From positions 4,207,886 through 4,271,885 of the forward strand of contig OZ018328.1 of NCBI GenBank assembly GCA_963969495.1: a DNA stretch of 64,000 bases, in the 5' to 3' direction. Both the position numbers and the translations under genes were made by a program. Origin of the DNA: Ceratothoa steindachneri (taxonomy: Eukaryota; Arthropoda; Malacostraca; Isopoda; Cymothoidae). The notes below the pieces were generated by a model. It ran no database searches, had not been told where the DNA came from, and saw only the letters and a program-made list of their open reading frames with translations. Shown here one piece after another: positions 1 to 12,320 of this stretch (position 1 is the stretch's first letter; each line of letters starts with the position of its first letter).

Positions 1-1832
1 TGGCGCGGCCCAGTTGCCAACTCTGGAGCGTCGACTCCAACAGGCATTGAACCGCGTCACTCGCTATGCCGAAGCGCACAGGTTTCGGGTTTTGTTGGCC
101 AAGACTAAGGTGGTGCACTTCTGCCGCCATCCACGGCTCCACCCCGGCCCAGATTTGTTTCTTAATGGGGTGCGCCTAGATGTGATTGAGTCGCACCATT
201 TCCTTGGTCTTGTATTTGACCGACTCCTTACCTGGGAGGCTCATATTCGCAGTCTTAAGGTCTCTTGTACCCGCGCCATGGATATTGTCTGTTCCGTGAC
301 GTTCAGCGCTTGGGGCGCCGATAGGGCTACTGCCCTACTTTCTTATCGATCCTTTGTTCGTTCGAAGCTCTACTACGGATGCGAGTTTTATGCATCCGCA
401 CCCGAGCGTTTATTGCAGAAGGTGGATTCGATCCACCACACCGGCCTTCACCTTGCGACCGGTGCCTTCCGCACTTCCCCCATTGAGAGCCTGTTGGTCG
501 ATGCTGTGGATATGTCACTCGCTCTGCGCCGCGTGCAGTGCATCACTCGCCTGTACGCGCGAGCCCGACGCCTCCCTAAGTCGCCAACAGCTTTCACTGC
601 ATCCGCAGCCGATCTCCATGGTCCTATGCCGCCGAGAGACGCCAGTCATACCCTAAGCCCTTTGGGTTTAGTGCCAGGAAACTCCTTCTGCCCAGGACGC
701 CACCCTGGAGGGTACTACATTAGGCTATTTGTCGCCACGCCTCTGCTCCCAAAGCCTGTACGGCGCCGGGAGTATTGCGTTCGACCTTTTTGGAGCACAC
801 CTCGTGTCACGATGGAACCGTGCCAATGTATACGGATGGCTCCAAGTCCAAAGAGGGAGTCGGCTTCCACGCCGTATCTCTTTTTTTTTTAATTCATTCG
901 GGCTCTGCCAGGCGTCTGTCTTCACGCCCAGACTGGTCGCAATACATCACTCTGTACAGGAGATTACGCGACGTGCCCGGTGGAGACTGGATTGTGATCT
1001 ATAGCGACTCACAAAGCGCCCTGAGTGCTCTCGGGGCATTGGAATCTCCGCATCCCCTGGTTCGCGATATCCGTGACGCCATGGTACTGGCGAGCCGGGC
1101 GGATGTTGAGATTGTTTTCTGGTGGGTTCCTGGACATGTAGGAATTGCGGGGAATGAGCGCACCGATGAGGGCGCCAAAGAGTCCGCGAGGACTCTGCGA
1201 CCGGACCAGCGTTTCGCTCTTCCTCACACCGACTACATGGCAGGAATACGGGCAGCTCTTCGGACTGCTTGACAAAAAAGATGGGAGACGGTCGAAGGGA
1301 ACTTAAAATTGCGTGCCATTGCGCCGCGACTGTTCCCATGGACCTATCCCACAATGCCGCGACGGCTTCAGGTCGCTTTCTGTGGTCTCCGAATCAGGCA
1401 CACTCGTGTGACGCATCGCTATCTGATGGAGCGCTCGCCAGTGCCCTATTGCGACGACTGCGTCGTCCCCCAGACTGTTCGGCACATTCTTGTCGAATGT
1501 CCCAGTCTGGGTGATCTTCGCGCACGACACCTGTCCCGGTACCGGGATGGGCGGGGTCGCTAACGCCTGTCCCTTGTACTCGGGACGAGTGCGTGCACTT
1601 TGACTGGTGGACTTGTTGACTTTTGGGGGGAGGCCGGCCTTCTCCCTTTCATTTAACTAGGTTTAATTGTTGTTGTTTTTGTTATTGCTTTGTTATTGTT
1701 ATTGTTATTTCTTTTTATTGTTGTTTCCTGTTCAATTTTTTAAAGTAGCCTTAGAACTAGGCTGTTTGTTTACGGCGACTTATGCCTAACTCGGCAGTCA
1801 CCAGATAGCCCCTTAAAAAAAAAAAAAAAAAA
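1..1832 (+). mobile_element. LINE-A copy a, 3' part, cut by the window edge
   Basis: This is the 3' portion of a non-LTR retrotransposon of the I group, entering just after the RT active site. It contains the thumb region, the RNase H domain, a C-terminal CCHC-like finger, a T-rich 3'UTR with (TTATTG)-like runs, the paired 3' hairpins and an A-tail at 1815-1832. The tail joins directly to the 5'UTR of copy b with no host sequence between them. The same 3' end recurs in copies b, c, d, f and g, which fixes the boundary. Confidence 0.9.
14..1563 (+). pseudogene. LINE-A copy a ORF2 C-terminal region (RT end, RNase H, CCHC)
   Basis: The C-terminal part of ORF2 is split over three frames. Residues from about MPTLERRLQQALNRV onward (14-700) match the region behind YVDD in copy g. 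RNase H starts near 820 with MYTDGSKSK, then IYSDSQSALSAL, WVPGHVGIAGNER and TDEGAKESA. The Glu-bearing stretch (FTAELVAI in copy g) is changed. This is the only copy in the window that keeps the last catalytic Asp in the NERTDEGAK motif. A finger of the form YC-X2-C-X7-H-X4-C lies at about 1445-1500. A T-run and frameshift near 885 and a TGA near 1270 break it, so it cannot make a full product. Confidence 0.85.
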
Positions 1833-1850
1833 TCTGCCCGAGCCTGTAAG

Positions 1851-1883
1851 CACCTCTTGCAGTGCAGGCTACTGCAAGAGGTG
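1851..1883 (+). other. 5'UTR hairpin of LINE-A copy b
   Basis: CACCTCTTGCAGT pairs perfectly with ACTGCAAGAGGTG over 13 bp, with a 7-nt loop. The same hairpin lies about 50 nt before the ORF1 start in every copy that keeps this region, with paired changes in some of them. Confidence 0.75.
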
Positions 1884-1920
1884 GTGAGCGATTGCGTCCC
1901 GTAAAACAAAGAGGGTCACC

Positions 1921-4331
1921 ATGTCCAATGATGCAAAAAAAAAACATCTCCCCTTAATTTTCCCTATAAGAACGACGGAGCCGCCCGCGTGCAGCTCCAC
2001 AGAAATGATGGAGGTCTCCCATCCTGTGCTTGCGCAGGGGACCCTCCATATTTCTCTATAAGGAGAGGAGGCTTACTCCTCTCCTTCGCTTACAGTTGCA
2101 GGGGACTCCCCCTCACCCCCTTCTCTGGAGGTGCTTTCGGGCACCTCCCCTTTTCCAGCGGCAGTCCCCTCTTTTCTTTCCAAGGGGACTGCCAAGAAAG
2201 CCAGCAGGCAGCCCACTGCCGACCGCCCCTCGTGTAAGCGGCTGGGTAAGGCAAACCCCCTTAGGGAGGAGAGGGAAGCCAGGCCCCTTCGGTCGTTTCC
2301 CTCAAAAGACCTGCTGGCAAAAATATTGAACCTTGCCGGGGTCAAGGCCTGTGCCTCCCCACAAGAGACTAGTGACAATACAGCCAACGGGACCTGCGAT
2401 GTTTTGGGAGGGGAGGGCCAACTGGAGGCCCCTCCTGTCACACACATGGTCCTTGAGGAACCCCAGCCTCAGACGGTAGGGCCTTCCATGGGGGGAAATC
2501 CGGGCTCGGCGCCAAGCACCGAACCCGAATCCGCCCCTATGCAAGGTCCTCCTCAAACGGCTGAGGGATCCGAGGCAGTACAAGGAGGGGAGGGATCTCC
2601 TCCGACAGGTGCCCCTATGACTACCGGGACCTTTTCCATTTCGGAGAGGGACCTGGCTGAGGTCGGTCCATCTGGCCTAGGGGCTTCTGCCGGCGGAGGT
2701 GAGAAGCGGGTTCATTCTTCGCCCTCCTTTCCTAAAAAGAAGAATAAAAAGACAAGAAAGACCAAAAAGACTCGGGGCTGCGGGGACGGATGGGTCTGCT
2801 GCCACTTTGGTAGGTGACCAAGCCAATATCGGCACATCCGGCCCCTCTACCTCCCCGTGTGCGGAGCCCCTGACTAAGACTAAGACCAAGAGTGCACAGG
2901 GTGGAGCCTCGATGACATCGGGGCCCCTGATTCAGAGGTTATCTGGCGTTTTCGAGCCCGCTGGCTTCAAGCGCTTCCTCGTTATTCGCTCCACTGATTG
3001 CACCATGTTGTCCAAGGGCTAGATGATCCATCAGAGGAGAGGATTAGCTAGTGCAATTGGTAGAGAGCCGAAGGTGACCCGTTTCTCGGGCGGTAGCCTT
3101 CTGGCGAATCCCGCCGAGGCAGCCAAGATAAGTGCTCTTCGGACACTTCATGGCACCCCGGTGAGTGTGACGCTGCACTCTACCATGAACTTTGTGAAAG
3201 CAGTAGTTTATGCGAGGGAACTCGTTGACTACTCCATTGAGGACATCACCCTAGAGCTGGCCGACCATGGGGCGGTCAAGGTCGAACGTGTGATGAGAAA
3301 ACAGGGAGGGGCCTCGAGACCCACCCCTACACTCTTCGTCACGTTCGACTGTGACAAGCTCCCTGAGTCGGTGCGTGCCGGTTGGTACCGCTACCGCGTG
3401 AAGGCATTTGTGCCACTGCCGCGGCGGTGCTATTACTGTCACCGCTTCGGCCATATGAATCGCTCATGTAGACGTGCAAAGTCGGGGTCACCCGAAGTCT
3501 GTGTAAATTTCTCCAAGGTCGCACACGATAAGTCCAAATCGTGTGTGGCCAAGTGTGTCAATTGCGGAGAGCCGCACCCTCCTTCTTCGAAGCAAATGTG
3601 GTGCATATCTCCTTGAGAAAGAAATCCTGGCCATTCAGGCCCAGGATCGACTCTCATTCCGCGAGGCTAAGGACTTGGTCCTGGCGCGCCCAGCTCTGCC
3701 TGGGACGTCATATGCCTCAATAGCTAGAAAGGCACCCTCTGCTCCTCGCCCATCCAGGCCAACGAGCACGGTTGTTTCCGCGCCCATTCGGAGCCCTTCT
3801 GCGGGCTCTACCCAACCCGGGCGCTTCCCTGGTAAAGCTGGCGGTAAAAAGGGTTCATACCGAGCCCCGGCTAAAACCAGGGCTCCCCCCTCTTCCCCCA
3901 GCGTGACCGTTTTCCGTAAGGCGAAACGGCTACCATCCTCCACCGAGTCGTTAGACTCACAGGAGGCAACACCCCTGAAGATGGTCGCTAGGCCATCTTC
4001 CGGGGTTCCTAAAGCTGTTCCTCGAAAGGAGGGCAGCAACAAAGGAGCTTCGGCTCCTTCGCCCACGACCCGAGGTGGAGCTGGTGGCTCGGAGACGGTT
4101 GTTCCTCGAAAAGAGGGGCCCGCGCCTCCGAAGCCGCAACGCCCGCCTAAGGTTTTGAGGCGGAGAGAGGAAAAGACTCGCATGGCGAGCCCAACCTTCC
4201 CCAATAAGTCCTCGACGGCGACAGCGCTTTGTCCGGCCAACAGCGCCCGGGGTTCTGCCCCCGGGAAGCGTACGGCCATTCCCGTGATCGTCTTCAGTTC
4301 AAGGATTGCTCCCGCGTCTCCTCCGAGCTAG
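1921..4331 (+). pseudogene. LINE-A copy b ORF1 (gag-like, triple zinc knuckle)
   Basis: ORF1 of I-group LINEs encodes an RNA-binding protein that coats the element RNA. The start is placed at the ATG in the context TCACCATG, conserved in copies g1 and g2. A low-complexity Pro/Ser/Gly-rich N-terminal half carries a lysine-rich patch (KKKNKKTRKTKKTR, near 2740-2780). The core follows, with FKRFLVIRSTD (about 2970) and ARELVDYSIEDITLELAD (about 3210-3260). Zinc knuckles start at CYYCHRFGHMNRSC (about 3430) and continue with CVNF-SKVAHDKSKSC and CVNCGEPHP. The first Cys pair of knuckle 2 is damaged (C to F) compared with g2. Breaks include a stop near 2059, a deletion near 2785, a TAG at 3020 and a frameshift near 3596. 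Confidence 0.85.
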
Positions 4332-7300
4332 GCCTGGAGGGCATATTCCTTCAATGGAATTGCCGTGGACTCCGGGCCAACTGGGAGGAGCTGTGGAGGC
4401 TCGTCTCGTCCCGTTCCCCGTTAGCTATCTTTTTGCAGGAGACCATGCTAGGCGCGTGCCCCCTGCCTGTCCTCCCGGGGTATAAGGGTCTGGCGACCCC
4501 ACCACCGCGTGATGGCCGGGCTGGGGGATGCGCGGTTTACACCCGGCATGATGTCTCCTTTCTTCCTTTCTCTTTAGATACCTCCTTTCAGGCAGTGGCT
4601 GTGCAGCTGCACCTGGATAGGAGGTATACTTTCATTTCTGCGTACATTCCACCGTCAGCTGACTTCGACGCGGGGGACTTCCGCCGCGTCGTGGCACGGT
4701 TGCCGAGGCCCTATCTCTTGCTTGGAGATCTGAACGGCAGGCATCCTCTCTGGGGAGATTACTCCATAAATCCCAGGGGACAAGTCCTTGCCGATCTGAT
4801 CGAAGAGCTTGAGATGGGTGTCCTAAGCGTTGATGAGTTTACGCATCACTGTCCGAGAACCGCCTCATTTTCTTGCCTTGACCCCTGTTTGTGCTCTTCG
4901 GATGCACAGCCTGATTTTGATTAGGGGGTGGTCGATGACCTCCATGGTAGTGATCACTTCCCCATTCAAATATCATTTTCAGGGCAACTGCCGCCTGAGA
5001 GCCCACCTCTGTGGTGCTTGGCGCGGGCGTGGTGGCCTGCATTTCATGAAATGACCGCAACCTCATTGCCGTGGACCTGACTACTATTCCTAGGACGTCT
5101 GGCCATTTTGCACGCCGACCACTCCCATGGTGGTCGGCCGAGTGTGAGACGGCCTTCAAACAGAAGCGTTATGCCTACATGCGCTATAAGCGCCGCCCGA
5201 ACGATTTCACTGTCGCTGAATTTCGTCGGGCTAGGGCTAGGTTCCGGTATATTTCGAAGCACGCCCGCCGCTCTTCTTGGCAGGCATACGTGTCTTCACT
5301 TAACGGGAAGAACCCTTTAGCTGAGGTGTGGAAGCGAGTCAAAATGAATAGGGGCAAGTTCTCGCAGGACCCCCTTCCCGTTCTCCAGGAGAATGGGACC
5401 GCAATCTCGGACCCCGCGTCCGTGGTCCAATCCTTAGCGACCGCTTTTTCCGCATTCTCTAGCCGTGATGCTGCCCCGCCAGCATTCAATGCACGTCGTG
5501 ATGTCGCGGAAGGCCGTTGGCTGGACTTTACCTCCAGAGGCGGAGAACCCTTCAACGACAAGTTTACTGTTAGCGAGTTGCGTTCCGCTCTCGCTTCGTG
5601 CGCGGACACCGCCATGGTCCGGACGATGTCCCGTACGCCATGATTCGACAGCTAGGTGAGCGAGGCATGGCCTTTAGGTTAGATTTGTTCAACAGGATCT
5701 GGGTGGAAGGTCTTCTCCCAGACTCCTGGCGAATCGCTACTCTGCTTGCCTTTCGCAAACCGGGGAGAGATCACTCTACTCCGACCGATTTCCGCCCAAT
5801 CTCTCTAACCTCTTGCGTGTGCAAGTTGATGGAAAAATTGGTAAATGTTAGATTAGCCTTTTTCCTGGACAGCGGAGGCCATCTGTTTTCCGCACAGTGC
5901 GGCTTCCGCAAGTTCCACTCCACGTCGGATTCTCTGCTCCGACTGGAAAATGCCGTCTGCGAGGCTTTCCTTCGTAGACACCACTACGCCACGGTGTTTT
6001 TCGATCTGGAGAAGGCCTATGATACCGCATGGCGATACGGTATCATGGAGACTCTCCACACGATGGGGGCGAGGGGACGCCTCCCAATGTTTATATTTGA
6101 ATTTTTGCGAGATCTTCGATTCCGCGTACGGGTGGGGGGAGCTCTCTCCGGCCCAAAGGAGCAGGAAGAGGGAGTCCCGCAGGGAAGTGTCCTCAGTGTC
6201 ACACTCTTTGCCCTGAGCATTAACGGCATCACCTCGGTGCTGCCGGAAGATGTTCTCGCTACGCTCTACGTGGACGCCTTTCGATCTCTTTTGGCGCGGC
6301 CCAGTTGCCAACTCTGGAGCGTCGACTCCAACAGGCATTGAACCGCGTCTCTCGCTATGCCGAAGCGCACAGGTTTCGGTTTTCTTTGGCCAAGACTGAG
6401 GTGGTGCACTTCTGCCGCCATCCACGGCTTCACCCCGACCCAGATTTGTTTCTTAACGGGGTGCGCCTGGATGTGGTTGAGTCGCACCGTTTCCTTGGTA
6501 TTGAATTCGACCGACGCCTCACCTGGGAGGCTCATATTCGCAGCCTTAGGTCTCTTGTACCCGCGCCATGGACATTTTCCGTTTCGTGACGTTCAGCGCT
6601 TGGGGCGCTGATAGGGCTACTGCCCTACCTTTTTATCGATCCTTTGTTCATTCGAAGCTCGACTACGGATGCGAGTTTGATGCATCCGCAGCCGAGCGTT
6701 TATTCCGGAAGGTGGATTCGATCCACCACACCGGCCTTCGCCTTGCGACCGGTGCCTTCCGCACTTCTCTTATTGAGAGCCTGTTGGTCGATGCTGTGGA
6801 GATGTCACTCGCTCTGCGCCGCGTGCAGTGCATCACATGCCTGTGCACGCGAGCCCGGCGCCTCCTTCAGTCGCCAACAGCTCTCACTGCATCTGCAGCT
6901 GATTTCGATGGTGCCTATGCAGCCTTGAGACGCCAGTCACACCCTAAGCCCTTTGGGTCTAGGGCCAGGAAACTCCTTCGAGAGGTAGATATAGCTCTTG
7001 GGCCGGTGGCGCCCCTGGTTCTGCCCAGGACGCCACCCTGGAGGGTACCACATTTGGCTATTTTTAGCCACGCCTCTGCTCCCAAAGCTTGTACTGCGCC
7101 GGGAGTATATTTCGTTCGACCTTTTTGGAGCACACATCGTGTCACGCTGGAACCGGGCCAGTGTATACGGATGGCTCCAAGTCCCAAGAGGAAGTCGGCT
7201 TCCACGCCGTATCCCGTCTGTTTGAAGTCAGCGGGGCTCTACCAGGCGCTGCCTCTGTCTTCACGGCCAAATTGGGGGCAATACACCACTCGGTACGGGA

Positions 7301-7949
7301 GATTACGCGACGTGCCCGGTTCGGAGACTGGATTGTGATCTATAGCGACTCACAAAGCGCCCTGAGTGCTCTCGGGGCATTGGTATCTCCGCATCCCCTG
7401 GTTCGTGATATCCGTGACGCCACGGTTTTGGCGAGCCGGGCAGATGTCGAGATTATCTTCTGCTGGGTCCCTGGACATGTAGGAATTGCGGGGAATGAGC
7501 GCGCCAAAGAGTCCGTGAGGACTCTACGACCGGACCAGCGTTTCGCTGTTCCTCACACCGACTACATGGCAGGAATACGGGCAGCTCTTCGGACTGCTTG
7601 GCAAAGAAGATGGGAGACGGTCGAAGGGAACTTAAAGTTGCGTGCCATTGCGCCGCGACTGTTCCCATGGACCTATCCCCCAATGCCGCGGCGGCTTCAG
7701 GTCGCTTTCTGTCGTCTCCGAATCGGACATACTCGTGTGACGCATCGCTATCTGATGGAGCGCTTGCGAGCGCCCTATTGCGACGACTGCGTCGTCCCCG
7801 AGACTGTTCGCCACATTCTTGTGGAATGTCCCAGTCTGGGTGATCTTCGCGCACGACACCTGTCCCGGTACCGGGATTGGCGGGGTCGCTATCGCCTGTC
7901 CCTTGTACTCGGGATGAGTGCGTGCACATCGATTGGTGGACCCTTTTGA
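4229..7949 (+). pseudogene. LINE-A copy b ORF2 (endonuclease, RT, RNase H)
   Basis: ORF2 carries an apurinic-like endonuclease (LQWNCRGL, IFLQETML, LLLGDLNGRHPLWGD, SDHFPI), a reverse transcriptase (FRPISLTSCVCKLMEKLV, FFDLEKAYDTAWR, EGVPQGSVLSVTLF) and a C-terminal RNase H (TDGSKSQEEVGF, FTAKLGAI, YSDSQSALSAL, WVPGHVGIAGNER) plus a CCHC-like finger. Damage: TAG replaces the Trp codon at about 4922; about 60 nt are missing after the endonuclease (about 5055); a one-base deletion at about 6273 turns YVDD into YVDA and shifts frame. FTAELVAI has become FTAKLGAI, losing the Glu, and a 12-nt deletion near 7500 removes the last RNase H Asp. Clade assignment to I/Nimb rests on overall layout and motifs, not on a tree. 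Confidence 0.88.
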
Positions 7950-8160
7950 CTTTTGGGGTGAGGCCGGCCTTCTCCCTTTCATTTAACCAGGTTTAATTGT
8001 TGTTTTTGTTTTTGTTATTGTTTTGTTATTGTTATTTCTTTTTATTGTTGTTTCCTGTTCATATTTTTTAAAGTAGCTTAGAACTAGGCTGTTTGTTTAC
8101 GGCGACTTATGCCTAAGTCGGCATTTGCCAGATGGCCCCTTAAATAAAAAAAATAAAAAA

Positions 8161-8475
8161 TCTTCGCGCACATTACCTGTCCCGGTTCCGGGGTGGGCGG
8201 GGTCGCTACCGCCTGTCCTTTGTACTCGGGACGAGTGCGTGCAAATTCACTGGTGGACTTGTTGACTTTTGGGGGAAGGCCGGCCTTCTCCCTTTCATTT
8301 AACTAGGTTTAGTTGTTTTTGTTATTGTTTTTCTTATTGTTATTGCTTCATAATTGTTATTTCTTTCGATTGTTGTTTTCTTTTCAAATTTTTTAAAGTA
8401 GCCTAGAACTAGACTGTTTATTTACGGTGACTTATGCCTAAGTGGGCAGTCGCCAGATAGCCCCTTAAAAAAAAA
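8161..8475 (+). mobile_element. LINE-A copy c, 3' end fragment
   Basis: A 5'-truncated copy starts in the last ORF2 codons (equivalent to ...LRARYLSRYRDG) and continues through the 3'UTR, hairpins and a 9-nt A-tail. It lies between the tail of copy b and the 5'UTR of copy d with no host sequence on either side. Confidence 0.88.
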
Positions 8476-8671
8476 TCGGTTTAGGATGGTGAGTTTTTAA
8501 CAACTAGCTTCACCCCGACCCATACCTTCCTCGCATTCCTTTTCCTTCTCACTCCACTACCTTTTTTTTACGCCGTGCCTAAGGTGGAGCCGCCATGCCG
8601 AAGGGCTGCTAGGCCACCAGGCGTTAGGGATGACCATAAATGGTGGCACCTGACTCTGCCTGGCCAATACG

Positions 8672-8704
8672 CACCCCTCGCAGAGCGGGCCACTGCGAGG
8701 GGTG
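8672..8704 (+). other. 5'UTR hairpin of LINE-A copy d (covaried)
   Basis: CACCCCTCGCAG pairs with CTGCGAGGGGTG. Compared with copy b the stem has changed at two positions on both sides, and pairing is kept. Confidence 0.75.
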
Positions 8705-8905
8705 ATTAGGGTTTGCTTCCCGTAAAGAAATATCGGGTCACAATGCCCAATGATGATAAAATTTAAAATCTTCCCTCAATTTTCCCTCACCCATCGTCGG
8801 AGCTGCCCTCGGGCAACTCTACAGAAAAAATGGTCCCGTCCTCCATTTGCTCTTGCAGGGGACCCTCCAGAGAGGAGGCTTACTCATCTTCTTCAAAGAC
8901 AGGTT

Positions 8906-11190
8906 TAATGTGAGTGAGTTGCTTTGTGCGCGGACACCGCCCATGGTCGGACGATGTCGAAGCATGGCGTACGGGACACCTGAGAGGGCGAGGCATGGCC
9001 TTTCTGTTAAATTTGTTCAACAGGTTCTGGGTGGAGCGTCTCCTCCCGGATTCCTAGCGAATCGCTACTGTGTTCGCCTTTCGCAAACCGGGGAGAGATC
9101 ACTCTACTCCTGCCGGTTTCTGCCCAATCTCTCTCACCTCTTGCGTGTGCAAGTTGATGGAGAAATTGGTAAATGTTAGATTAGCCTTTTTCCTGGACAG
9201 CGGAAGCCATCTGTTTTCTGCACAGTGCGGCTTCCGTAAGCTCCACCCTACGTCGGATGCTCTACTTCGACTGGAAAAAGCCGTCTGTCAAGCCTTCCTT
9301 CGTAGACAGCACTACGCCACGGTGTTTTTCGATCTAGAGAAGGCCTATGATACTGCATGGCGATACGGTATCATGGAGATTCTCCACACGATGGGGGCGA
9401 GGGGACGCCTCCCAATGTGTATATCTGAATTTTTGCGAGATCGTCGATTCCGCGTACGGGTGGGGAGAGCCCTACCTGGCTCAATGGAGCAGGAAGAAGG
9501 TGTCCCGCAGGGAAGGGCCCTAAGTGTCACACTCTTTGCCCTGAGCATCAACGGCATCACCTCGGTGATGCCGGAAGATGTTCTCGCTACGCTCTACGTG
9601 GACGACCTTTCGATCTCTTTTGGCGCGGCCCAGATGCCAACTCTGGAGCGTCGACTCCAACAGGCATTGAACCGCGTCTCTCGCTATGCCGAAGCGCACA
9701 GGTTTCGGTTTTTTTTTGGCCAAGACTAAGGTGGTGCACTTCTGCCGCCATCCACGGCTCCACCCCGACCCAGATTTGTTTCTTAATGGGCTGCGCCTTC
9801 AAGTGGTGGAATCGCACCGTTTCCTTGGTCTTGTATTTGACCGACACCTCACCTGGGAGGCTCATATTCGCAGCCTTAGGGTCTGTTGTACCCGCGCCCT
9901 GGATATTCTCCGATCCTTTGTTCGTTCGAAGTTCGACTACTGATACTAATTTTATGCATCCGCGGCCGAGTGTTTATTGCGGAAGCTGGATTCGATCCAC
10001 CACAACGGCCGTCACCTGGTGACCGGTGCCTTCCGCACTTCCTCCATTGAGAGCCTTTTGGTCGATGCTGGGGAGATGCCACTCGCTCTGCGCCGCGTGC
10101 AGTGCATCACCCGCCTGTACGCGCGAGCCCGGCGCCTCCCTCAGTCGCCAACAGCTCTCACTGCATCCACAGCTGATCTCGATGGTGCCTATGCCGCCGA
10201 GAGACGCCAGTCATAGGGCCAGGAAACTCTTTCGAGTGCTAGGTATAGCTCTCGGGTCAGTGGCGCCCCTTGTTCTGCCCAGGATGCCACCCTGGAGGGT
10301 ACTACATTTGGCTATTTGTCGCCACGCCTCTGCTCCCAAAGCTTGTACGGCGCCGGGAGTATTGCGTTCGACCTTTTTGGAGCACACCTCGTGTCACGCT
10401 GGAACCGTACCAGTGTATGCGGATGACTCCACGTCCCAAGAGGGGGTCGGCTTCCACGTCGTATCCCCTCTGTTGGAAGTCATTCGGGCTCTGCCAGACG
10501 TCTGTCTTCACGCCCGAGCTGGTGGCAATACACCACTCGGTACGGGAGATTATGCGACGTGCCTGGTTCGGAGACCGGATTGGGATCTATAGCGACTCAC
10601 AAAGCGCCCTGAGTGCTCTGGAGGCATTGGAATCTCCGCATCCCCTGGTTCGCGATATCCGTGACGCCACGGTTTTGGCGAGATTATCTTCTGCTGGGTT
10701 CCTGGACATATAGGAATTGCGGGGAATGAGGGCGCCAAAGTGTCCGCGAGGACTCTGCGACAGAACCAGCGTTTCGCTCTTCCTTACACCGACTACATGG
10801 CAGGAGTACGGACAGCTCTTCGTGCTGCTTGGCAAAGAAGATGGGAGACGGTCGAAGGGAACTTAAAAGTTTCGTGCCATTGAGCCGCGACTGTTCCCAT
10901 CTACCTACCCCCCAATGCCGCGATGGCTTCAGGTTGCTTTCTGTCGTCTCCGAATTGGGTACACTCGCGGGACGCACCGCCATTTGATGGAGCGCTCGCC
11001 AGCGCCCTACTGTGAAGACTCCGTTCGTCCCTCAGACTATTCGGCACATTCTTGTTGAATGTCGCAGTCTGGGCGATCTTCGCGCACGTTTCTTGCCCCG
11101 GTACCGGGATGGCGGGATCGCTACGCCGTCCCTTGTACTCGGGACGAGTGCGTGCACCTTGACTGGTGGACTGATAGACCTTTTGGGGGA
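8906..11190 (+). pseudogene. LINE-A copy d ORF2 remnant (RT to RNase H)
   Basis: RT sequence resumes at 9070 and is open to 9729 with FFDLEKAYDTAWR, EEGVPQGRALSVTLF and an intact TLYVDDLSISF active site (about 9590-9620). A one-base slip in a T-run near 9710 breaks it. A deletion near 9915 removes the DILRSVTFSAWGAD region, and another near 10215 removes about 25 nt. RNase H survives in pieces (YADDSTSQEGVGF near 10420, IYSDSQSALSALEAL near 10590). The GNE-GAK stretch near 10725 lacks the last catalytic Asp. Confidence 0.85.
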
Positions 11191-11439
11191 GGCCCGCCTT
11201 CTCCCTTTTATTTTATTAGGTTTTGTTGTTTTTTTGTTATTGTTTCTTTGTAGGTCGCGCTCTCCTGCGTCGGTGGAAGGGGACCTCCCCCGATGCTGGA
11301 GCTTGCTTCCTAATTGTGGTCATCTTCCCTTTTTATCGTTGTTTTTTTTGTCAAATTTTTATTTTAAAGTAGCCTAGAACTAGGCTGTTTGATTGCGGTA
11401 ACTTATGCCCAAGTGGGCAGTCGCCAGATAGCCCCTTAT

Positions 11440-12320
11440 ATGCCGCCTTTTGATGCCAGTTATACTATAAGCCCTTTGGGCTTAGGGATACGAAACTCCT
11501 TCGAGACCAGAGTATAGCTCCCGGGCCGTTTCGCTCCTGGTTCTGCCCAGGACGCTACAACCTTTGACTATTTGTCGTCATGCTTCTGCTCCAAAAGCTT
11601 CCAAGTACGGGAGTAATGTGTTCAGCTTTTTTAGAGCACACTTTGTGTCACGCTGGATCCTTGCCAGTGTATACAAATAGCTCCAAGTTCTAGGATGGGG
11701 TTGGTTTCAATGCCATATCCCCTCCTTTGAAGTCAAAGGGCCTCTACCTGGCGCTGCTTCTCTCTTCACGTCAGAGCTAATTGCAATACACCGTTCAGTA
11801 CCCAAGATAACGCGTCGTGCCCGGTCCGGACACCGAAATGTCATCTATGGCGACTCACAAAGCGCCTTGAGTCCTATAGGGGCATTTAAACATCCACACA
11901 CCCTCGTTTGCGGTATCCGTGACGCCACTGTCTCCACGAACCGGTGGATGTCGAGATTATCTTTTCTCTAGGTTCCTGAACATTTAGGAATTGCGGTAGA
12001 TGAGGGCTTCAAAAACTCAGTGACGTCTGGGCAACCAGACCAGTGCTTGGTAGGAATTAGGACAGCCCTCCGGGTTGCTTGGCAAAAAGGATGGGATACT
12101 GCCGAGACGAACTTAAAGGTGCGTGCACATACTTGTCATATTCTTGTTGAATGTCCCAGTCTGGGTGATCTTCGCAAACGTGGAAGTTACTTGTCCCCGT
12201 ATCGGGACAAGTGGAGTGCTACTCTCTCTGTCCCTTGTATTCTGGACAGTTTCGTGGGCACATTTGAGGACTATCTTACTTTTTGGAGGAGGCTGGCCTC
12301 CTCCATTTTATTTGATGTGT
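11440..12320 (+). mobile_element. LINE-A copy e, old diverged 3' fragment
   Basis: This copy begins at the segment equivalent to AYAAERRQSYPKPFG and continues through RNase H to the end of ORF2. It shows far more substitutions than copies a-d and has lost the 3'UTR and tail. An internal stretch between about 12035 and 12130 is shortened. It is the oldest unit in this head-to-tail array. Confidence 0.75.

Larger units (their letters stand above)
1833..8160 (+). mobile_element. LINE-A copy b, almost full length
   Basis: The copy begins in the 5'UTR shared with copy g2 (about 410 nt of the 5'UTR are missing) and ends with the family 3' hairpins and a mixed A-tail at 8141-8160. It follows the A-tail of copy a directly and is followed directly by copy c. 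ORF1 (about 1921-4330) overlaps ORF2 (about 4229-7948) by about 100 nt, as in copy g2. Many frameshifts and stops show that it is inactive. Confidence 0.9.
8476..11439 (+). mobile_element. LINE-A copy d, internally deleted
   Basis: The copy opens in the 5'UTR, keeps the hairpin at 8672-8704, runs into the ORF1 start, then jumps at about 8895-8905 to the RT region of ORF2 (the stretch before SELRSALASC). About 3.7 kb is therefore missing. It continues to the family 3' end without a clear A-tail and passes into copy e. The 3'UTR has the longer form with a GC-rich insert near 11250-11305. Confidence 0.87.

Noticed and set aside
2073..2447. Minus-strand open frames over LINE-A ORF1 (also 3635-4279, 46658-47089)
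   Set aside because: Antisense shadows of a GC-rich coding region; the plus frame carries the zinc knuckles and known motifs.
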